From NCBI RefSeq assembly GCF_010367455.1, contig NZ_WRPR01000002.1, forward strand, positions 1 through 64,000: DNA of 64,000 nucleotides. The letters are read 5' to 3'. Numbering within the stretch: the stretch's first letter is position 1; each line of letters opens with the position of its first letter. The notes beneath the pieces are model-generated. The model saw nothing but the letters and a program-made list of their open reading frames with translations. It was not told the origin of the DNA and did no database searches. The position numbers and the translations under genes are program-made. This document shows, piece after piece, positions 53,955 through 64,000 of the stretch. Origin of the DNA: Candidatus Laterigemmans baculatus (lineage in GTDB: Bacteria; Planctomycetota; Planctomycetia; Pirellulales; Pirellulaceae).

Positions 53955-55511
53955 ATGCTCTCGCGTTCCCTGCCTCGGCGTCGGTTTCTGCTCGGTTCCG
54001 CTTCGCTCGCCGGTGCTGCCTGGATGTCGGGCAAGGCGTTGGGCGCGGTTCGCAGCGACGTCTCGTTCGCCGATTATCCGTTCAAGCTGGGAGTCGCTTC
54101 GGGGGACCCGGACGACAACGGATTTGTGATCTGGACGCGGTTGGCCCCCAAGCCGCTCGAGGGGGGCGGGATGAGTGACCACGCGGTCGCCGTCGACTGG
54201 GAAGTCAGCGAGGACGAAAGCTTTGGTAAGGTCGCCCGGCGAGGGACTTTTGATGCCACGGTCGCTCTGGGGCATTCGGTCCATGTCGAAGTCGTCGGCC
54301 TCGAGCCCGACCGTTGGTACTTCTACCGCTTCCACGCCGGTGGCGAGACGAGTCCGGTGGGGCGGGCCCGGACCTTTCCGGCGGCTGACGTGATGCCCGA
54401 GAAGCTGCGGTTTGCGTTCGCCTCCTGCCAGCATTTCGAAACCGGGCACTTCACCGCCTTGCGGCACATGGCCGACGAGGGGCTCGATCTGGGCATCCAC
54501 CTGGGCGACTACATCTATGAGTACGCCGGCAAGGATGGCCGCGTCCGCAAGCACGTGGGCGAAGAGATCGAATCGCTCGACGACTACCGCAATCGGCTGG
54601 CCCAGTACCGCACCGACGAGCATCTGCAGGCGGTCCACGCCGCGATGCCGTGGCTGGTCACCTGGGACGATCACGAGTTCGATAACAACTGTGCCGGTGA
54701 CATCTCCGAGCAAGAGGGAGTCACGCCGGCCGAGTTCCTGCGGCGGCGGGAAGCCGCTTACCAGGCCTACTATGAGCACATGCCGCTGCGGATTTCGGCG
54801 CTGCCCAAAGGCCCGCACATGCGGCTCTATCGCTCCACCGCATTCGGCCAGCTGGCGAATTTCTCAGTCCTCGACACTCGCCAGTACCGCACCGACCAGC
54901 CCAACGGCGACCACCTCAAGCCGCTCGAGGGGGGCGTCTTCCGCAGCGATGCGGAGATGCTCGGAGCGGCGCAGGAACGGTGGCTGCGAAAGGACCTGGC
55001 CCGGTCCACCGCGCAGTGGAACGTGTTGGCCCAGCAGGTGATGATGGCGCGGGTTGATCGCACGGTCGGCGAGGAGCGGAAATTTAGCATGGACCAGTGG
55101 GCTGGCTACGAGCTGCCCCGCCGCCGGCTGCTCTCGTATCTGGCCGAGCAGCGGATCAGCAACCCGGTCGTGCTGACCGGCGACATCCACTCCAATTGGG
55201 TCAACGACCTGAAGCTCGACTTCGACGATGCGAATGCTCCCACCGTGGCCACCGAATTCGTGGGCACCTCGATCACTTCCGGCGGAGATGGGCGCGACCA
55301 AGCTCCCGAGACGCCGCAGCTGCTCGACGAAAACCCGTTCGTCAAGTTCTACAACGCCCAGCGGGGCTACGTCCGCTGCACCGTCACGCCCGACGCCTGG
55401 ACCTCCGACTTCCAGATCGTCCCCTACGTGACGCGGCCCGGAGCTCCGCTCGAGACGCGAGCGACGTTCGAAGTCCAAGCGGGACGCCCCGGAGCCGAGC
55501 AGGCAGGCTGA
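53955..55511 (+). CDS. phoD: PhoD-family alkaline phosphatase/phosphodiesterase
   Basis: An exported metallophosphoesterase of 518 residues. The signal carries the twin-arginine motif [18 protein letters not shown], so it is a Tat substrate. PhoD landmarks follow: [21 protein letters not shown] near residue 30, [29 protein letters not shown] near 180, [11 protein letters not shown] near 234 and [13 protein letters not shown] near 405, together the metal ligands of the family. The start at 53955 gives the Tat signal. The last five sense codons and the stop are the first unit of an 18-bp tandem array. Confidence 0.94.
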   Translation: MLSRSLPRRRFLLGSASLAGAAWMSGKALGAVRSDVSFADYPFKLGVASGDPDDNGFVIWTRLAPKPLEGGGMSDHAVAVDWEVSEDESFGKVARRGTFDATVALGHSVHVEVVGLEPDRWYFYRFHAGGETSPVGRARTFPAADVMPEKLRFAFASCQHFETGHFTALRHMADEGLDLGIHLGDYIYEYAGKDGRVRKHVGEEIESLDDYRNRLAQYRTDEHLQAVHAAMPWLVTWDDHEFDNNCAGDISEQEGVTPAEFLRRREAAYQAYYEHMPLRISALPKGPHMRLYRSTAFGQLANFSVLDTRQYRTDQPNGDHLKPLEGGVFRSDAEMLGAAQERWLRKDLARSTAQWNVLAQQVMMARVDRTVGEERKFSMDQWAGYELPRRRLLSYLAEQRISNPVVLTGDIHSNWVNDLKLDFDDANAPTVATEFVGTSITSGGDGRDQAPETPQLLDENPFVKFYNAQRGYVRCTVTPDAWTSDFQIVPYVTRPGAPLETRATFEVQAGRPGAEQAG

Positions 55512-55565
55512 GCTGAGCAGACAGGCTGAGCCGAGCAGGCAGGCTGAGCTGAGCAGACAGGCTGA
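55494..55565. repeat. tandem array, four 18-bp units overlapping the phoD stop
   Basis: Units start at 55494, 55512, 55530 and 55548, alternating GCCGAGCAGGCAGGCTGA and GCTGAGCAGACAGGCTGA. The first unit encodes AEQAG and the phoD stop. Confidence 0.93.
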
Positions 55566-55580
55566 GCAAATCACCCTCAC

Positions 55581-55710
55581 CCTCCCCCCCGGGAGGGTCG
55601 GGCTCTTAGGCCCGGGGAGGGCCGCCCGTGCCCAAGAATTTCGGCCGCTGCTGAAACGTCGTCGCAGAGGCCTCCCCGCTCGTTCCTCGCGACCCTCCCG
55701 GGGGGAAGGT
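55581..55710 (+). repeat. nested-palindrome element, full copy 3
   Basis: Same ends and inner arms as copy 1, same orientation. It lies in the 310-bp region between phoD and dapA, which otherwise contains no gene. Confidence 0.85.
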
Positions 55711-55821
55711 AAATCAGGAAACGCGGGGCCTGGGTTGGGTGGGTTGTTCGATTCGCGGGTGATCTGTCAGGATACTTCGGTCACCCCCGCTTCACTGCAA
55801 CCTACGAGGCAGACCATCTCT

Positions 55822-56730
55822 ATGAAGAATCGCAAAGGATCCGAATTCGCTGGGTTGTCCGTAGCGATCGTGACCCCGTTTCGCGATGGCGCAGTCGACT
55901 ATGCTCGACTTCGCGAGCAGATCGAGTTTCAGATTGCTGCCGGAACCGGCTGCCTGGTTCCGGTCGGCACGACCGGCGAGTCCCCGACGCTGACGCACGA
56001 CGAGCACGAGCGGGTGATCAGTGAAGTCATCCAGATCGCCGCCGGTCGCTGCAAAGTGATGGCCGGGACGGGCAGCAACAGCACGGCCGAGGCGCTGCGA
56101 CTCACCAGTCGCGCGGCCCGCGAAGGGGCCGATGCCACGCTGCAGGTCGCTCCGTATTACAACAAGCCGACGCAGGAAGGTTTTTACCAGCACTTCAAGG
56201 CGGTTGCCGAAGCGGTCGACATTCCGGTCTGCGTCTACAACATCCCCGGCCGGACCGGCAAGAACATCGAGCCGGAGACGATCTTCCGCTTGGCCGAACT
56301 CCCTGGGATCACGATGGTCAAGGAAGCCACCGGCTCGCTCGACCAGTGCTCGCAAGTCCTCACGACGACCGACCTGACCGTGCTCAGCGGCGACGACAGC
56401 TTGACCCTTCCGATGCTCTCGGTCGGAGCCGAAGGGGTGGTCTCGGTGGTCGGCAATATCGTCCCCGAAGACATGCTGGCGATGGTCCGCCGCTTCCTCG
56501 ACGGCGATGCGGCTGGAGCGATGGAACTGCACTACCGCCTGTTCGGGCTGTGCCGCGAAATGCTCGGCTTGGCCACCAATCCGATCCCGCTCAAAGCGGC
56601 GATGCGGATCCTCGGCCGCGACACCGGCGAGTTGCGATTGCCGATGACGCCGCTCGAAGGGCCCGCCGAAGCCCAGTTGCTCGAGACGCTTAAGAGCTAC
56701 GGTCTGGTCGGCGAAGCGGTCGAAGCCTGA
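55822..56730 (+). CDS. dapA: 4-hydroxy-tetrahydrodipicolinate synthase
   Basis: Condenses pyruvate with aspartate semialdehyde in lysine and diaminopimelate synthesis. The 302-residue protein shows [14 protein letters not shown] near residue 53, [14 protein letters not shown] near 112, the catalytic Tyr in VYNIPGRTG near 140 and the Schiff-base lysine in TMVKEATGS near 168. All match DapA. The ATG at 55822 is chosen over one 29 codons upstream that lacks family sequence. The gene is solitary for the lysine pathway here. A short GC-rich region and the small gene at 56874 follow. Confidence 0.95.
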   Translation: MKNRKGSEFAGLSVAIVTPFRDGAVDYARLREQIEFQIAAGTGCLVPVGTTGESPTLTHDEHERVISEVIQIAAGRCKVMAGTGSNSTAEALRLTSRAAREGADATLQVAPYYNKPTQEGFYQHFKAVAEAVDIPVCVYNIPGRTGKNIEPETIFRLAELPGITMVKEATGSLDQCSQVLTTTDLTVLSGDDSLTLPMLSVGAEGVVSVVGNIVPEDMLAMVRRFLDGDAAGAMELHYRLFGLCREMLGLATNPIPLKAAMRILGRDTGELRLPMTPLEGPAEAQLLETLKSYGLVGEAVEA

Positions 56731-56873
56731 GGTGCGTCGAGCCTGACGTACTTGGCGGATAGCCGCAATTTCGGCGGCGGACCCGGGAGCGTCGGCCCTG
56801 GTCCGCTTTTTGGCCTACGGTTGCATATGGTTTTGCGTTTGTCCGCACCACCGTCGCACCGTCAGAACGCCGT

Positions 56874-57206
56874 ATGCAGTGCCATCAATTAGCCGCCGAA
56901 ATCCTCCGCCTCGACGCGGAGCTCTCGCCCGCCGAGGTGGCTCGGCTGTGTTTGTTGATTTTCAACAGTCGACCCGACCCGGCGCTGCTCGAGAATGCCG
57001 CGGCGCTTCGCCAGCAGTGCAAGGCGGCCGGGTTCCGGCTCAAAGCGGCGGCCGACCAGCATGCGGCGATGACTGCCGAACTCGAAGCGCTGTGCGGCGA
57101 CGGGCCGCAGCGGTTCGATCCCGAGCAAATCTGGACGCTCGTCCGGGCGATCAAGGTCCAAAGCCAAGTCCTCGAACTGTACACCGACCAGCCGGCACTG
57201 GTGTGA
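56874..57206 (+). CDS. small helical protein of unknown function
   Basis: A 110-residue protein, Ala/Leu/Glu-rich and likely all alpha-helical, with no signal or membrane segment. Two cysteines near residues 3 and 26 and another near 49 and 74 have no obvious metal-site spacing. No family is recognised. It is considered real because the codon pattern and length are consistent and because its stop lies exactly against the stop of the convergent gene 57207-58322. Alternative: a spurious frame in GC-rich DNA. Confidence 0.5.
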   Translation: MQCHQLAAEILRLDAELSPAEVARLCLLIFNSRPDPALLENAAALRQQCKAAGFRLKAAADQHAAMTAELEALCGDGPQRFDPEQIWTLVRAIKVQSQVLELYTDQPALV

Positions 57207-58322
<1,116 letters not shown>

Positions 58323-58487
58323 GCGTCGAGAGGCTTTGGGGTCAGAGACTTTGGGGTCAGAAGGCGAGAAGGGATTGGGTTCGCTACCGGACTATCGGTC
58401 AGCAGACACGGGGAACGGCAGATCGTAACCACGGAGCTGCAAAACCGGCAAAGGGGGACGGGGGGAGATAGCGAATCTTCGCCGTCA

Positions 58488-58615
58488 CCCTCCCCCCGGG
58501 AGGGTCGGGCTCTTAGGCCCGGGGAGGGCCGGCGGAGCTTCGCCACCTGTCGAGCGCTCGACGCTGCGGATCGCCCTCCCCGCTCGTTCCTCGCGACCCT
58601 CCCGGGGGGAGGGTG
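58488..58615 (+). repeat. nested-palindrome element, full copy 4
   Basis: Same ends, inner arms and orientation as copy 1, with a core of GGCGGAGCTTCG-type sequence. It lies in the 423-bp divergent region between the glucose dehydrogenase and sufR genes; that region has no gene, only this copy and the sufR promoter. Confidence 0.87.
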
Positions 58616-58647
58616 ATATGAGAACCAGTCTTTTTTCGCACCGCTCG

Positions 58648-58676
58648 TTGTCAAAAAAACGTGGGAGCGGTAAAGT
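58648..58676 (+). promoter_or_regulatory. possible sigma-70-like promoter of sufR
   Basis: TTGTCA at 58648-58653 and TAAAGT at 58671-58676 with a 17-base spacer, 69 bases before the sufR ATG. The boxes match consensus at five and four of six positions. Confidence 0.4.
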
Positions 58677-58745
58677 TCATGTGCGGGGCACCCGTTTACC
58701 GGCAAGCCGCGATCGCGTGTTTTCTTTCCTCTGTTCGTCGTTGTC

Positions 58746-59501
58746 ATGTCTGGGTCCGCTACCGAAACGGTTGTTACGGACGTTCGCTCGGTCGACCGCG
58801 AGTTGCTCGAAGCGCTCCGCGGCGGTGAAGCGATCGGGATCCACGAGCTGACCGAGCGGCTCGGCGTGACGGCTACCGCCGTCCGCCAGCGGATCGAGCG
58901 GATGCTCGAGGGGGGGCTGGTCGAACGCGAGAAAGTGGTGGCAGGCCGAGGTCGACCGACGTACACCTACCGTTTGACCCTGCTCGGCCATCGACGTGCT
59001 GGAGCAGATCATGCGGAGTTGGCCGACGCGATGTGGCACGAGATCTTGTCGATCGAGGACGCCGAGCTGCGAAAATCGCTGCTCGACGGAATCGCTCGGC
59101 GAATCGGCCGGCGGTATCGCGATCAGGGTGGCCAGCGATTCGAGCATGGCACGCTCGAGGACCGGATGCACTCGCTGACCCAGGTGCTGGCTGGACACCG
59201 GATCGCGGCGGACGTCGTGCTCGGGGGCAGCCTCCCGGTGCTCGGCTTCCGAGCCTGCCCGCACCCCGATCTGGCATCCGAGGCCGATCGGCGGGCGATG
59301 TGCCACTTGGAAGAGCAGATGCTCAGCGAAGCTCTCGGCAGCGAAGTGCATCTGCAGAGCTGCCGTTTGGACGGAGACCACTGCTGTCATTTCGTCGCAA
59401 CGGATGCTGTCGGTGGAGCTGGCGGTGTCGGTGAATCCGGCGGTGTCGGTGGAGCCGGCGGTGTGGATAGCAGCGGCGGAGCTGACGCGGCCGAGGAGTA
59501 G
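58746..59501 (+). CDS. sufR: SufR-like iron-sulfur cluster transcriptional regulator
   Basis: DNA-binding repressor of the suf genes that senses cluster status. The 251-residue protein has an N-terminal winged-helix domain (IGIHELTERLGVTATAVRQRI near residue 30) and a C-terminal half with cysteines spaced ACPHPD, then C-x14-C-x19-C-x6-CC, including RLDGDHCCHF, as expected for a cluster-binding domain. The last 25 residues are Gly-rich repeats. Its position directly upstream of sufCBD supports the assignment. Ligand cysteines and the Fe-S cofactor are inferred, not demonstrated. Confidence 0.87.
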   Translation: MSGSATETVVTDVRSVDRELLEALRGGEAIGIHELTERLGVTATAVRQRIERMLEGGLVEREKVVAGRGRPTYTYRLTLLGHRRAGADHAELADAMWHEILSIEDAELRKSLLDGIARRIGRRYRDQGGQRFEHGTLEDRMHSLTQVLAGHRIAADVVLGGSLPVLGFRACPHPDLASEADRRAMCHLEEQMLSEALGSEVHLQSCRLDGDHCCHFVATDAVGGAGGVGESGGVGGAGGVDSSGGADAAEE

Positions 59502-59643
59502 CGGCGGTAGGCCCAGTGGTGAGCGACAGCAGGTTGCCCGCAGGAAGGGTTCACTGCCCTTCAAAAACAAGATTCATTCCCGAGCCGCCCGCTAGGTCGG
59601 CACACGTTGATCGAAATCGATACGAAAGTCCTGAGGAGTCCCG

Positions 59644-60462
59644 ATGAGTCACGTCCTGAAGATTGAAAATTTGCAAGTCTCCGTCGGGGACAAACCGATT
59701 CTTCGGGGCGTCAATCTGACGATGAACCACGGGGAGACGCACGCCCTGATGGGGCCCAACGGGAGCGGCAAGAGCACGCTCGGGCTGGCCATCATGGGGC
59801 ACCCCGGTTACACGGTCACCGGCGGCTCGATCTTGCTCGACGGCGAGGACGTGCTGGAGATGGCTCCGAACGAGCGAGCTCGGGCTGGGATCTTCATGGC
59901 GTTTCAGCGGCCGATGGCGATCCCCGGAGTCAAGATGGCCGACTTCCTCCGCCATGCGACGACGAACGTTCGCCGCCCGGACCGCAAGGAAGGGGAGGAT
60001 CTGATCCCGATGCGGGAATTCCGCAAGGAGCTCAAAGAGAAGATGAGCCACCTGCGGATGGATCCCGAATTCGCCCGCCGTTACGTCAACGACGGCTTTT
60101 CCGGCGGTGAGATGAAGCGGGCCGAAATCCTGCAGCTGGCGATGTTGCAGCCCAAGTTCGCGATCCTCGACGAGACCGACAGCGGGCTCGACGCCGACGC
60201 GGTGCGGCTGGCGAGCGAATCGATCGCCGATATCGGGGGCCGTGAAAAGATGGGGCTGCTGATCATCACCCACCACGACAAGCTGCTCGAGCACAACCCG
60301 CCGCAGTACACCCACGTGATGCTCGGTGGCCGCATCGTCGAGACCGGTGGCAAAGATCTGGCCGAGGAACTGCACCGCAGCGGCTACGACCGAATCCGCA
60401 AGGCCTATCCGGATGCCGAAGCGGCCAATCAAGAGATGATCGCCGAGGAAGCCGCGGTCTGA
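59644..60462 (+). CDS. sufC: Fe-S cluster assembly ATPase SufC
   Basis: ABC-type ATPase that drives the SufBD scaffold. The 272-residue protein shows Walker [11 protein letters not shown] near residue 39, the signature [17 protein letters not shown] near 152, Walker [11 protein letters not shown] near 177 and the H-loop [10 protein letters not shown] near 209. These and the MRMDPEF-type insert match SufC. A good Shine-Dalgarno GAGGAG lies five bases before the ATG at 59644. It is the first suf gene after sufR, with sufB starting 70 bp after its stop. Confidence 0.97.
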   Translation: MSHVLKIENLQVSVGDKPILRGVNLTMNHGETHALMGPNGSGKSTLGLAIMGHPGYTVTGGSILLDGEDVLEMAPNERARAGIFMAFQRPMAIPGVKMADFLRHATTNVRRPDRKEGEDLIPMREFRKELKEKMSHLRMDPEFARRYVNDGFSGGEMKRAEILQLAMLQPKFAILDETDSGLDADAVRLASESIADIGGREKMGLLIITHHDKLLEHNPPQYTHVMLGGRIVETGGKDLAEELHRSGYDRIRKAYPDAEAANQEMIAEEAAV

Positions 60463-60532
60463 GCGATCGCTGGCTGACGCGTTTGCAAAACTTCACCGGC
60501 CGCGAGCCGGTCTCCTTCTACGGATCGATACG

Positions 60533-61939
60533 ATGGCGACGGACATCAGCGAAAAAGAACAGATCGGCGAGATCAACAAGTACAACTTTCGCACCGAGAC
60601 GCATGACGTCTTCAAGGCGCAGAAAGGTATCAATCGAGAGATCGTCGCCCAGATCTCCGAGATCAAGCGAGAGCCGAGCTGGATGCGCGACTTCCGGCTC
60701 AAGTCGCTGGAGATCTTCGAGCAGCGGCCGATGCCCAAGTGGGGCGGCGAGATCGATATCGACTTTCAGGACATCTACTACTACCTGAAGCCGACCGATC
60801 ATCAGGGCAAGACCTGGGACGACGTTCCGGCTGAGATCAAGGAGACGTTCGACAAGCTGGGAATTCCCGAAGCCGAGAAAAAGTATTTGGCCGGGGTCAA
60901 AGCCCAGTTCGAAAGCGAAGTCGTCTACGGATCGCTTAAGGAAGAGCTGGTCGACCAGGGCGTGATCTTCACTGATACCGACACGGCGGTCCGCGAGCAC
61001 TCGGATCTCGTCCGCCAGTACTTCTCGAAGGTGATTCCGCCGAGCGACAACAAGTTTGCCGCTCTCAATAGCGCGGTCTGGTCGGGGGGCTCGTTCATCT
61101 ACGTTCCCCCGGGAGTCCACATCCAGTTCCCGCTGCAGGCTTATTTCCGGATCAACGCCGAGAGCATGGGCCAGTTCGAGCGGACGCTGATCATCGTCGA
61201 CGAAGGGGCCAGCGTGCACTACGTCGAAGGCTGCACGGCGCCGATGTATACCTCCGAAAGCCTCCACAGCGCGGTGGTCGAGGTAATCGTCAACAAGGGC
61301 GCACGGTGCCGCTACACGACGATCCAGAACTGGGCCAATAACATCTACAACTTGGTGACCAAACGGGCGTACGCCTACCAAGATGCCACGATGGAATGGG
61401 TCGACGGGAACCTCGGCAGCAAGCTGACGATGAAGTACCCGGCGGTCCACATGATGGAGCCGGGGGCTCGCGGCGAGATCCTGTCAATCGCTTTCTCCAG
61501 CGCCGGCCAGCACCAGGACGCCGGAGCAAAATTGGTCCACGCCGCTCCGCACACCAGCGGCCAGATCATCAGCAAGAGCATCAGCAAGAACGGCGGGCGA
61601 AGCAGCTACCGAGGGCTGGTCCGCGTCGAGCCAGGCGCTCACCACAGCAAGAACAACGTCGTTTGCGATGCGTTGATCCTGGACGACATCAGCCGCAGTG
61701 ACACCTATCCCTATATCGAGATCGCTGAGCAGGATGTCCAGATTGGGCACGAGGCGAGCGTCTCGCGGATCGGTGAAGAGCAGATGTTTTATCTGCTCAG
61801 CCGCGGATTGAGCGAAGCGGAAGCGAGCACCATGATCGTCAACGGGTTCATCGAGCCGCTCGTGAAAGAATTGCCGATGGAGTACGCGGTCGAAATGAAC
61901 CGCCTGATCCAACTGCAGATGGAAGGCAGCGTCGGCTAA
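60533..61939 (+). CDS. sufB: Fe-S cluster assembly scaffold SufB
   Basis: Scaffold subunit on which new clusters form with SufC and SufD. The 468-residue product carries [23 protein letters not shown] near residue 200, the WNGA-like segment [20 protein letters not shown] near 235 and [21 protein letters not shown] near 375, whose Cys aligns with the essential Cys405 of Escherichia coli SufB. The C-terminal [18 protein letters not shown] segment is typical. A regulatory GCTAGCGCC element and an element remnant lie downstream before sufD. Confidence 0.97.
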   Translation: MATDISEKEQIGEINKYNFRTETHDVFKAQKGINREIVAQISEIKREPSWMRDFRLKSLEIFEQRPMPKWGGEIDIDFQDIYYYLKPTDHQGKTWDDVPAEIKETFDKLGIPEAEKKYLAGVKAQFESEVVYGSLKEELVDQGVIFTDTDTAVREHSDLVRQYFSKVIPPSDNKFAALNSAVWSGGSFIYVPPGVHIQFPLQAYFRINAESMGQFERTLIIVDEGASVHYVEGCTAPMYTSESLHSAVVEVIVNKGARCRYTTIQNWANNIYNLVTKRAYAYQDATMEWVDGNLGSKLTMKYPAVHMMEPGARGEILSIAFSSAGQHQDAGAKLVHAAPHTSGQIISKSISKNGGRSSYRGLVRVEPGAHHSKNNVVCDALILDDISRSDTYPYIEIAEQDVQIGHEASVSRIGEEQMFYLLSRGLSEAEASTMIVNGFIEPLVKELPMEYAVEMNRLIQLQMEGSVG

Positions 61940-61957
61940 GCCGTTCGCTCAGAAAAC

Positions 61958-62081
61958 CCTAGCCGACGGCGCTAGCCGCGGGTGCAGCAGCAGAAATCCC
62001 TGAGCCGACGGCGCTAGCCGCGGGTGCAGCAGCAGAAATCCCGGGGCTGTGTGGCCCGAGGCTAGCGCCTACGGCTCAAAA
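61958..62081. repeat. GCTAGCGCC element, inverted relative to 48182
   Basis: Two copies of a ~43-bp right-end unit beginning TAGCCGACGGCGCTAGCCGC (61960, 62003), then a left end reading GAGGCTAGCGCCTACGGCTC at 62058. Its reverse complement matches the element at 48182-48336, with two right-end units instead of four. Confidence 0.88.
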
Positions 62082-62138
62082 GATTGAAAGCACCGGCTTT
62101 TCTGACAGGACCTAAAGATCGACCGGCCCTGAAAGGCC

Positions 62139-62160
62139 GACCCTCCCGGCGGGAGGGGTG
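62139..62160. repeat. end remnant of the nested-palindrome element
   Basis: ACCCTCCCGGCGGGAGGGGTG matches joined outer ends of the 125-bp element. It lies 36 bases before the sufD start. Confidence 0.5.
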
Positions 62161-62195
62161 ATAAGCGACCGCACACACTCCAGCTATCTCAATCC

Positions 62196-63503
62196 ATGAC
62201 TGCTACGGCTACCGATCTGAAATTTGATGCCGCGGGTTTTGAGGCTTTCATTGCCTCGCGGACGGAACCCGATTGGCTGATCGCGCTGCGGCGCGAAGCG
62301 TTTGAGCATTTCCAGAGCATGGAATGGCCGGCGCGGCGGGCTGAGGAATGGATCCGCAGCGATTTGCGGCTGTTTCAATTGGACAAGTTTCGCGTCCCGC
62401 TCACTCAAAGCGACACGCCGAGCGGCGAAGGGTTGCTCAGCGAAGGCGTTGAACTCGGCGGCCGAATCCTGACGGTCGACAGCCACTGCCGAGCGGAATC
62501 GCTCCGCGAGTCGCTGGCGGCCCAGGGCGTGATCTTCGGCAGCCTTGAGCGGCTGGCGAGCGAACAGCCGGAACTGGTTCGCGAGCATCTATTCTCCGCG
62601 GTCGATCCCGATTATGACCGCTTCGCCGCCCTGCACGCCGCGTTCTGGTCGGGAGGCCAGTTCGTCTACATCCCCCGCGGCGTTGTGGTTGCCGAGCCGT
62701 TGCATTTGGCGACGCTGCTCGGCGAAGGAAGCGTCGACCTCTCGCACACCTTGATCGTGCTGGAGGAAGGTGCCGAAGCGACCGTGCTGCACGAAGCGAA
62801 CAGCGTTCAGCGGGATGCCGGAGGTCTGTCGCTCGGAGCTCTGGAAATTATCCAGCGGCCGGGTTCGCATCTGCGGTACGTGAGCCTCCAGGATCAAGGC
62901 TACAAGACGTTCCAGTTCGCCCATCAGCATGCGATCGTCGATCGCGATGCCTCGATCCAGTGGACGCTGGCCGCGATGGGCAACGGCTTCGCTAAGGTCA
63001 ACCAGTCGGTCGCGCTGGTCGGCCCCGGTGCGGACAGCCAAGTCAACGGGGTGATGTTCACCGAAGGTCGGCAGCACATCGCCTACCACACCTTGCAGCA
63101 CCACGTCGCTCCGCACTGCCACAGCGATTTTCTCTACAAGTCGGCCCAGCAGGATCAGAGCCGCACGGTCTGGCGGGGGATGATCAAAGTCGACAAAGCG
63201 GCTCAGAAGACCGACGGTTATCAGCGCAACGACAACCTGATCCTCTCCAGTCGTGCCCGAGCCGATTCGATTCCCGGATTGGAAATCGAAGCGGACGACG
63301 TTCGCTGCACGCACGGCAGCACGACGGCGCAGGTCGACGAAGAACAAGTTTTCTACGCCGAGTGTCGTGGGTTCACTCGCAATGAAGCGGTGCGGATGAT
63401 CGTGACTGGCTTCTTCCAACAGATTTTTGATCGGATCACGATCGAGAGCGTCCGCGACGCGCTCGGACAGACGATCGCCCGTCAGGTCCGCGAATACGCC
63501 TAA
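62196..63503 (+). CDS. sufD: Fe-S cluster assembly protein SufD
   Basis: Partner of SufB in the SufBC2D scaffold. The 435-residue protein shows FIYIPRGVVVAEPLH-type FVYIPRGVVVAEPLHLATLLGEG near residue 156, GAEATVLHEANSVQRDAGGLSLG near 195, GVMFTEGRQHIAYHTLQHHVAPHC near 285 and CTHGSTTAQVDEEQVFY near 370, whose His aligns with the cluster-site His360 of Escherichia coli SufD. The order here is sufC-sufB-sufD, with a repeat-rich 256-bp gap after sufB. No sufS is visible inside the window; it could lie beyond the right edge. Confidence 0.96.
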   Translation: MTATATDLKFDAAGFEAFIASRTEPDWLIALRREAFEHFQSMEWPARRAEEWIRSDLRLFQLDKFRVPLTQSDTPSGEGLLSEGVELGGRILTVDSHCRAESLRESLAAQGVIFGSLERLASEQPELVREHLFSAVDPDYDRFAALHAAFWSGGQFVYIPRGVVVAEPLHLATLLGEGSVDLSHTLIVLEEGAEATVLHEANSVQRDAGGLSLGALEIIQRPGSHLRYVSLQDQGYKTFQFAHQHAIVDRDASIQWTLAAMGNGFAKVNQSVALVGPGADSQVNGVMFTEGRQHIAYHTLQHHVAPHCHSDFLYKSAQQDQSRTVWRGMIKVDKAAQKTDGYQRNDNLILSSRARADSIPGLEIEADDVRCTHGSTTAQVDEEQVFYAECRGFTRNEAVRMIVTGFFQQIFDRITIESVRDALGQTIARQVREYA

Positions 63504-63534
63504 GCCGCGCCGAGTACAGTCGACAAATACATCA

Positions 63535-63720
63535 CCCTCCCGCTTGCGGGAGGGTCGGGCTCTTAGGCCCGGGGAGGGCAATGGGTTTCGGCACGAACTC
63601 CCGATTGAGCCGTTAGAAAACAAGCCAATGCGTTGAGGAAAAAGGGTCACCCGCCCTTATCACGCGAGCGTCTACCGGACCCTCCCCGCTCGTTCCTCGC
63701 GACCCTCCCGAGGGGAGGGT
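63535..63720 (+). repeat. nested-palindrome element, full copy 5 (with extended core)
   Basis: Same outer and inner arms, same orientation, but with a core about 60 bases longer than in copy 1. It fills most of the 258-bp gap between sufD and the MIP18-like gene. Confidence 0.85.
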
Positions 63721-63761
63721 AACATCAGAGCAATTCTTTCCTCATTCACTCCCACTCTGCC

Positions 63762-64000
63762 ATGACCATTACCGAAGACCACGTCCGTGAGCAGCTGAAA
63801 AAAGTCATCGACCCCGAGTTGTTCGTCAACATCGTCGATCTGGGCTTGATCTACGAAGTCAACATCGGCGAGCCCAAGGAAGATGGGCGGCACGATGTGA
63901 ATATCGAGATGACGATGACCAGCCCGATGTGTCCAGCCGGTCCCCAGTTGGTGGCCAATAGCAAGCAAGCCGTGACCGAACTGGAAGAGGTCGATGAGGT
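63762..64000 (+). CDS. MIP18/PaaD-like (DUF59) metal-sulfur assembly factor, truncated by the window edge
   Basis: The first 79 codons of a protein starting at the ATG 63762. It shows EQLKKVIDPELFVNIVDLGLIY near residue 9 and MTMTSPMCPAGPQL near 50, the DPE and CPA motifs of the MIP18/PaaD/SufT-type family that helps insert iron-sulfur clusters. Position right after sufD suggests a SufT-like role. The 3' end lies outside the window, so length and the C-terminus are unknown. Confidence 0.88.
   Translation, partial: MTITEDHVREQLKKVIDPELFVNIVDLGLIYEVNIGEPKEDGRHDVNIEMTMTSPMCPAGPQLVANSKQAVTELEEVDE

Overview
The window looks like the chromosome of a planctomycete, most likely from the Pirellulales/Rhodopirellula side of the phylum. 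This is an inference from gene content, GC-rich codon use, frequently weak Shine-Dalgarno sequences, gene families typical of that group (DUF6702 plus M1 peptidase, CgeB-type glycosyltransferase, GxxExxY protein) and intergenic regions full of short palindromic and tandem repeats. No rRNA, tRNA, CRISPR array, prophage or transposase gene was seen.

Region 1 (1-31.2 kb) starts with aroA and a small zinc-ribbon gene, then holds a large exopolysaccharide locus. On the minus strand at 2.5-14.5 kb lie a UDP-sugar 6-dehydrogenase, an asparagine-synthase-like amidotransferase, a GT2, a phosphoglycosyl transferase, a DegT aminotransferase, a GNAT acetyltransferase, two GT4 enzymes, a Wzy-like polymerase and a methyltransferase. 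A Wzx flippase follows on the plus strand, then a minus-strand methyltransferase, then the plus-strand export set: Wza lipoprotein, Wzc-like tyrosine autokinase and an O-antigen-ligase/TPR protein. A second minus-strand block holds a CapD-type 4,6-dehydratase, a polytopic membrane protein, a CgeB-like glycosyltransferase, an FkbM methyltransferase and a sulfotransferase-like protein. Together they could build, decorate, polymerise and export a polysaccharide whose first sugar may be a bacillosamine-like amino sugar.

Region 2 (31.5-38.6 kb) is informational. It holds a long disordered Arg/Glu/Gly-rich protein, a previously untracked SRP RNA gene, dnaX, ybaB, recR and rpoN. dnaX carries a ten-A tract at which a -1 slip gives an immediate stop, a probable programmed tau/gamma switch, and has lost three of the four zinc-binding cysteines.

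Region 3 (38.6-58.3 kb) is a mosaic of metabolic and envelope genes: SMP-30 lactonase, GH10-like protein, purC, GxxExxY protein, a lipoprotein, kdsA, a lipid kinase, a FliL-like protein, DUF6702 plus M1 peptidase, eboE, pdxJ, phoD, dapA and a haloarchaeal-type glucose dehydrogenase. Region 4 (58.7-64 kb) is an iron-sulfur assembly locus, sufR-sufC-sufB-sufD plus a MIP18/PaaD-like gene cut by the window edge.

The intergenic regions hold several repeat families. One is a roughly 125-bp nested-palindrome element with five full copies, all in the same orientation. Two related families are built around a GCTAGCG core. There is also a 23-bp perfect inverted repeat, several arrays with 18-24-bp units, and word-repeat arrays that bracket the GxxExxY gene.
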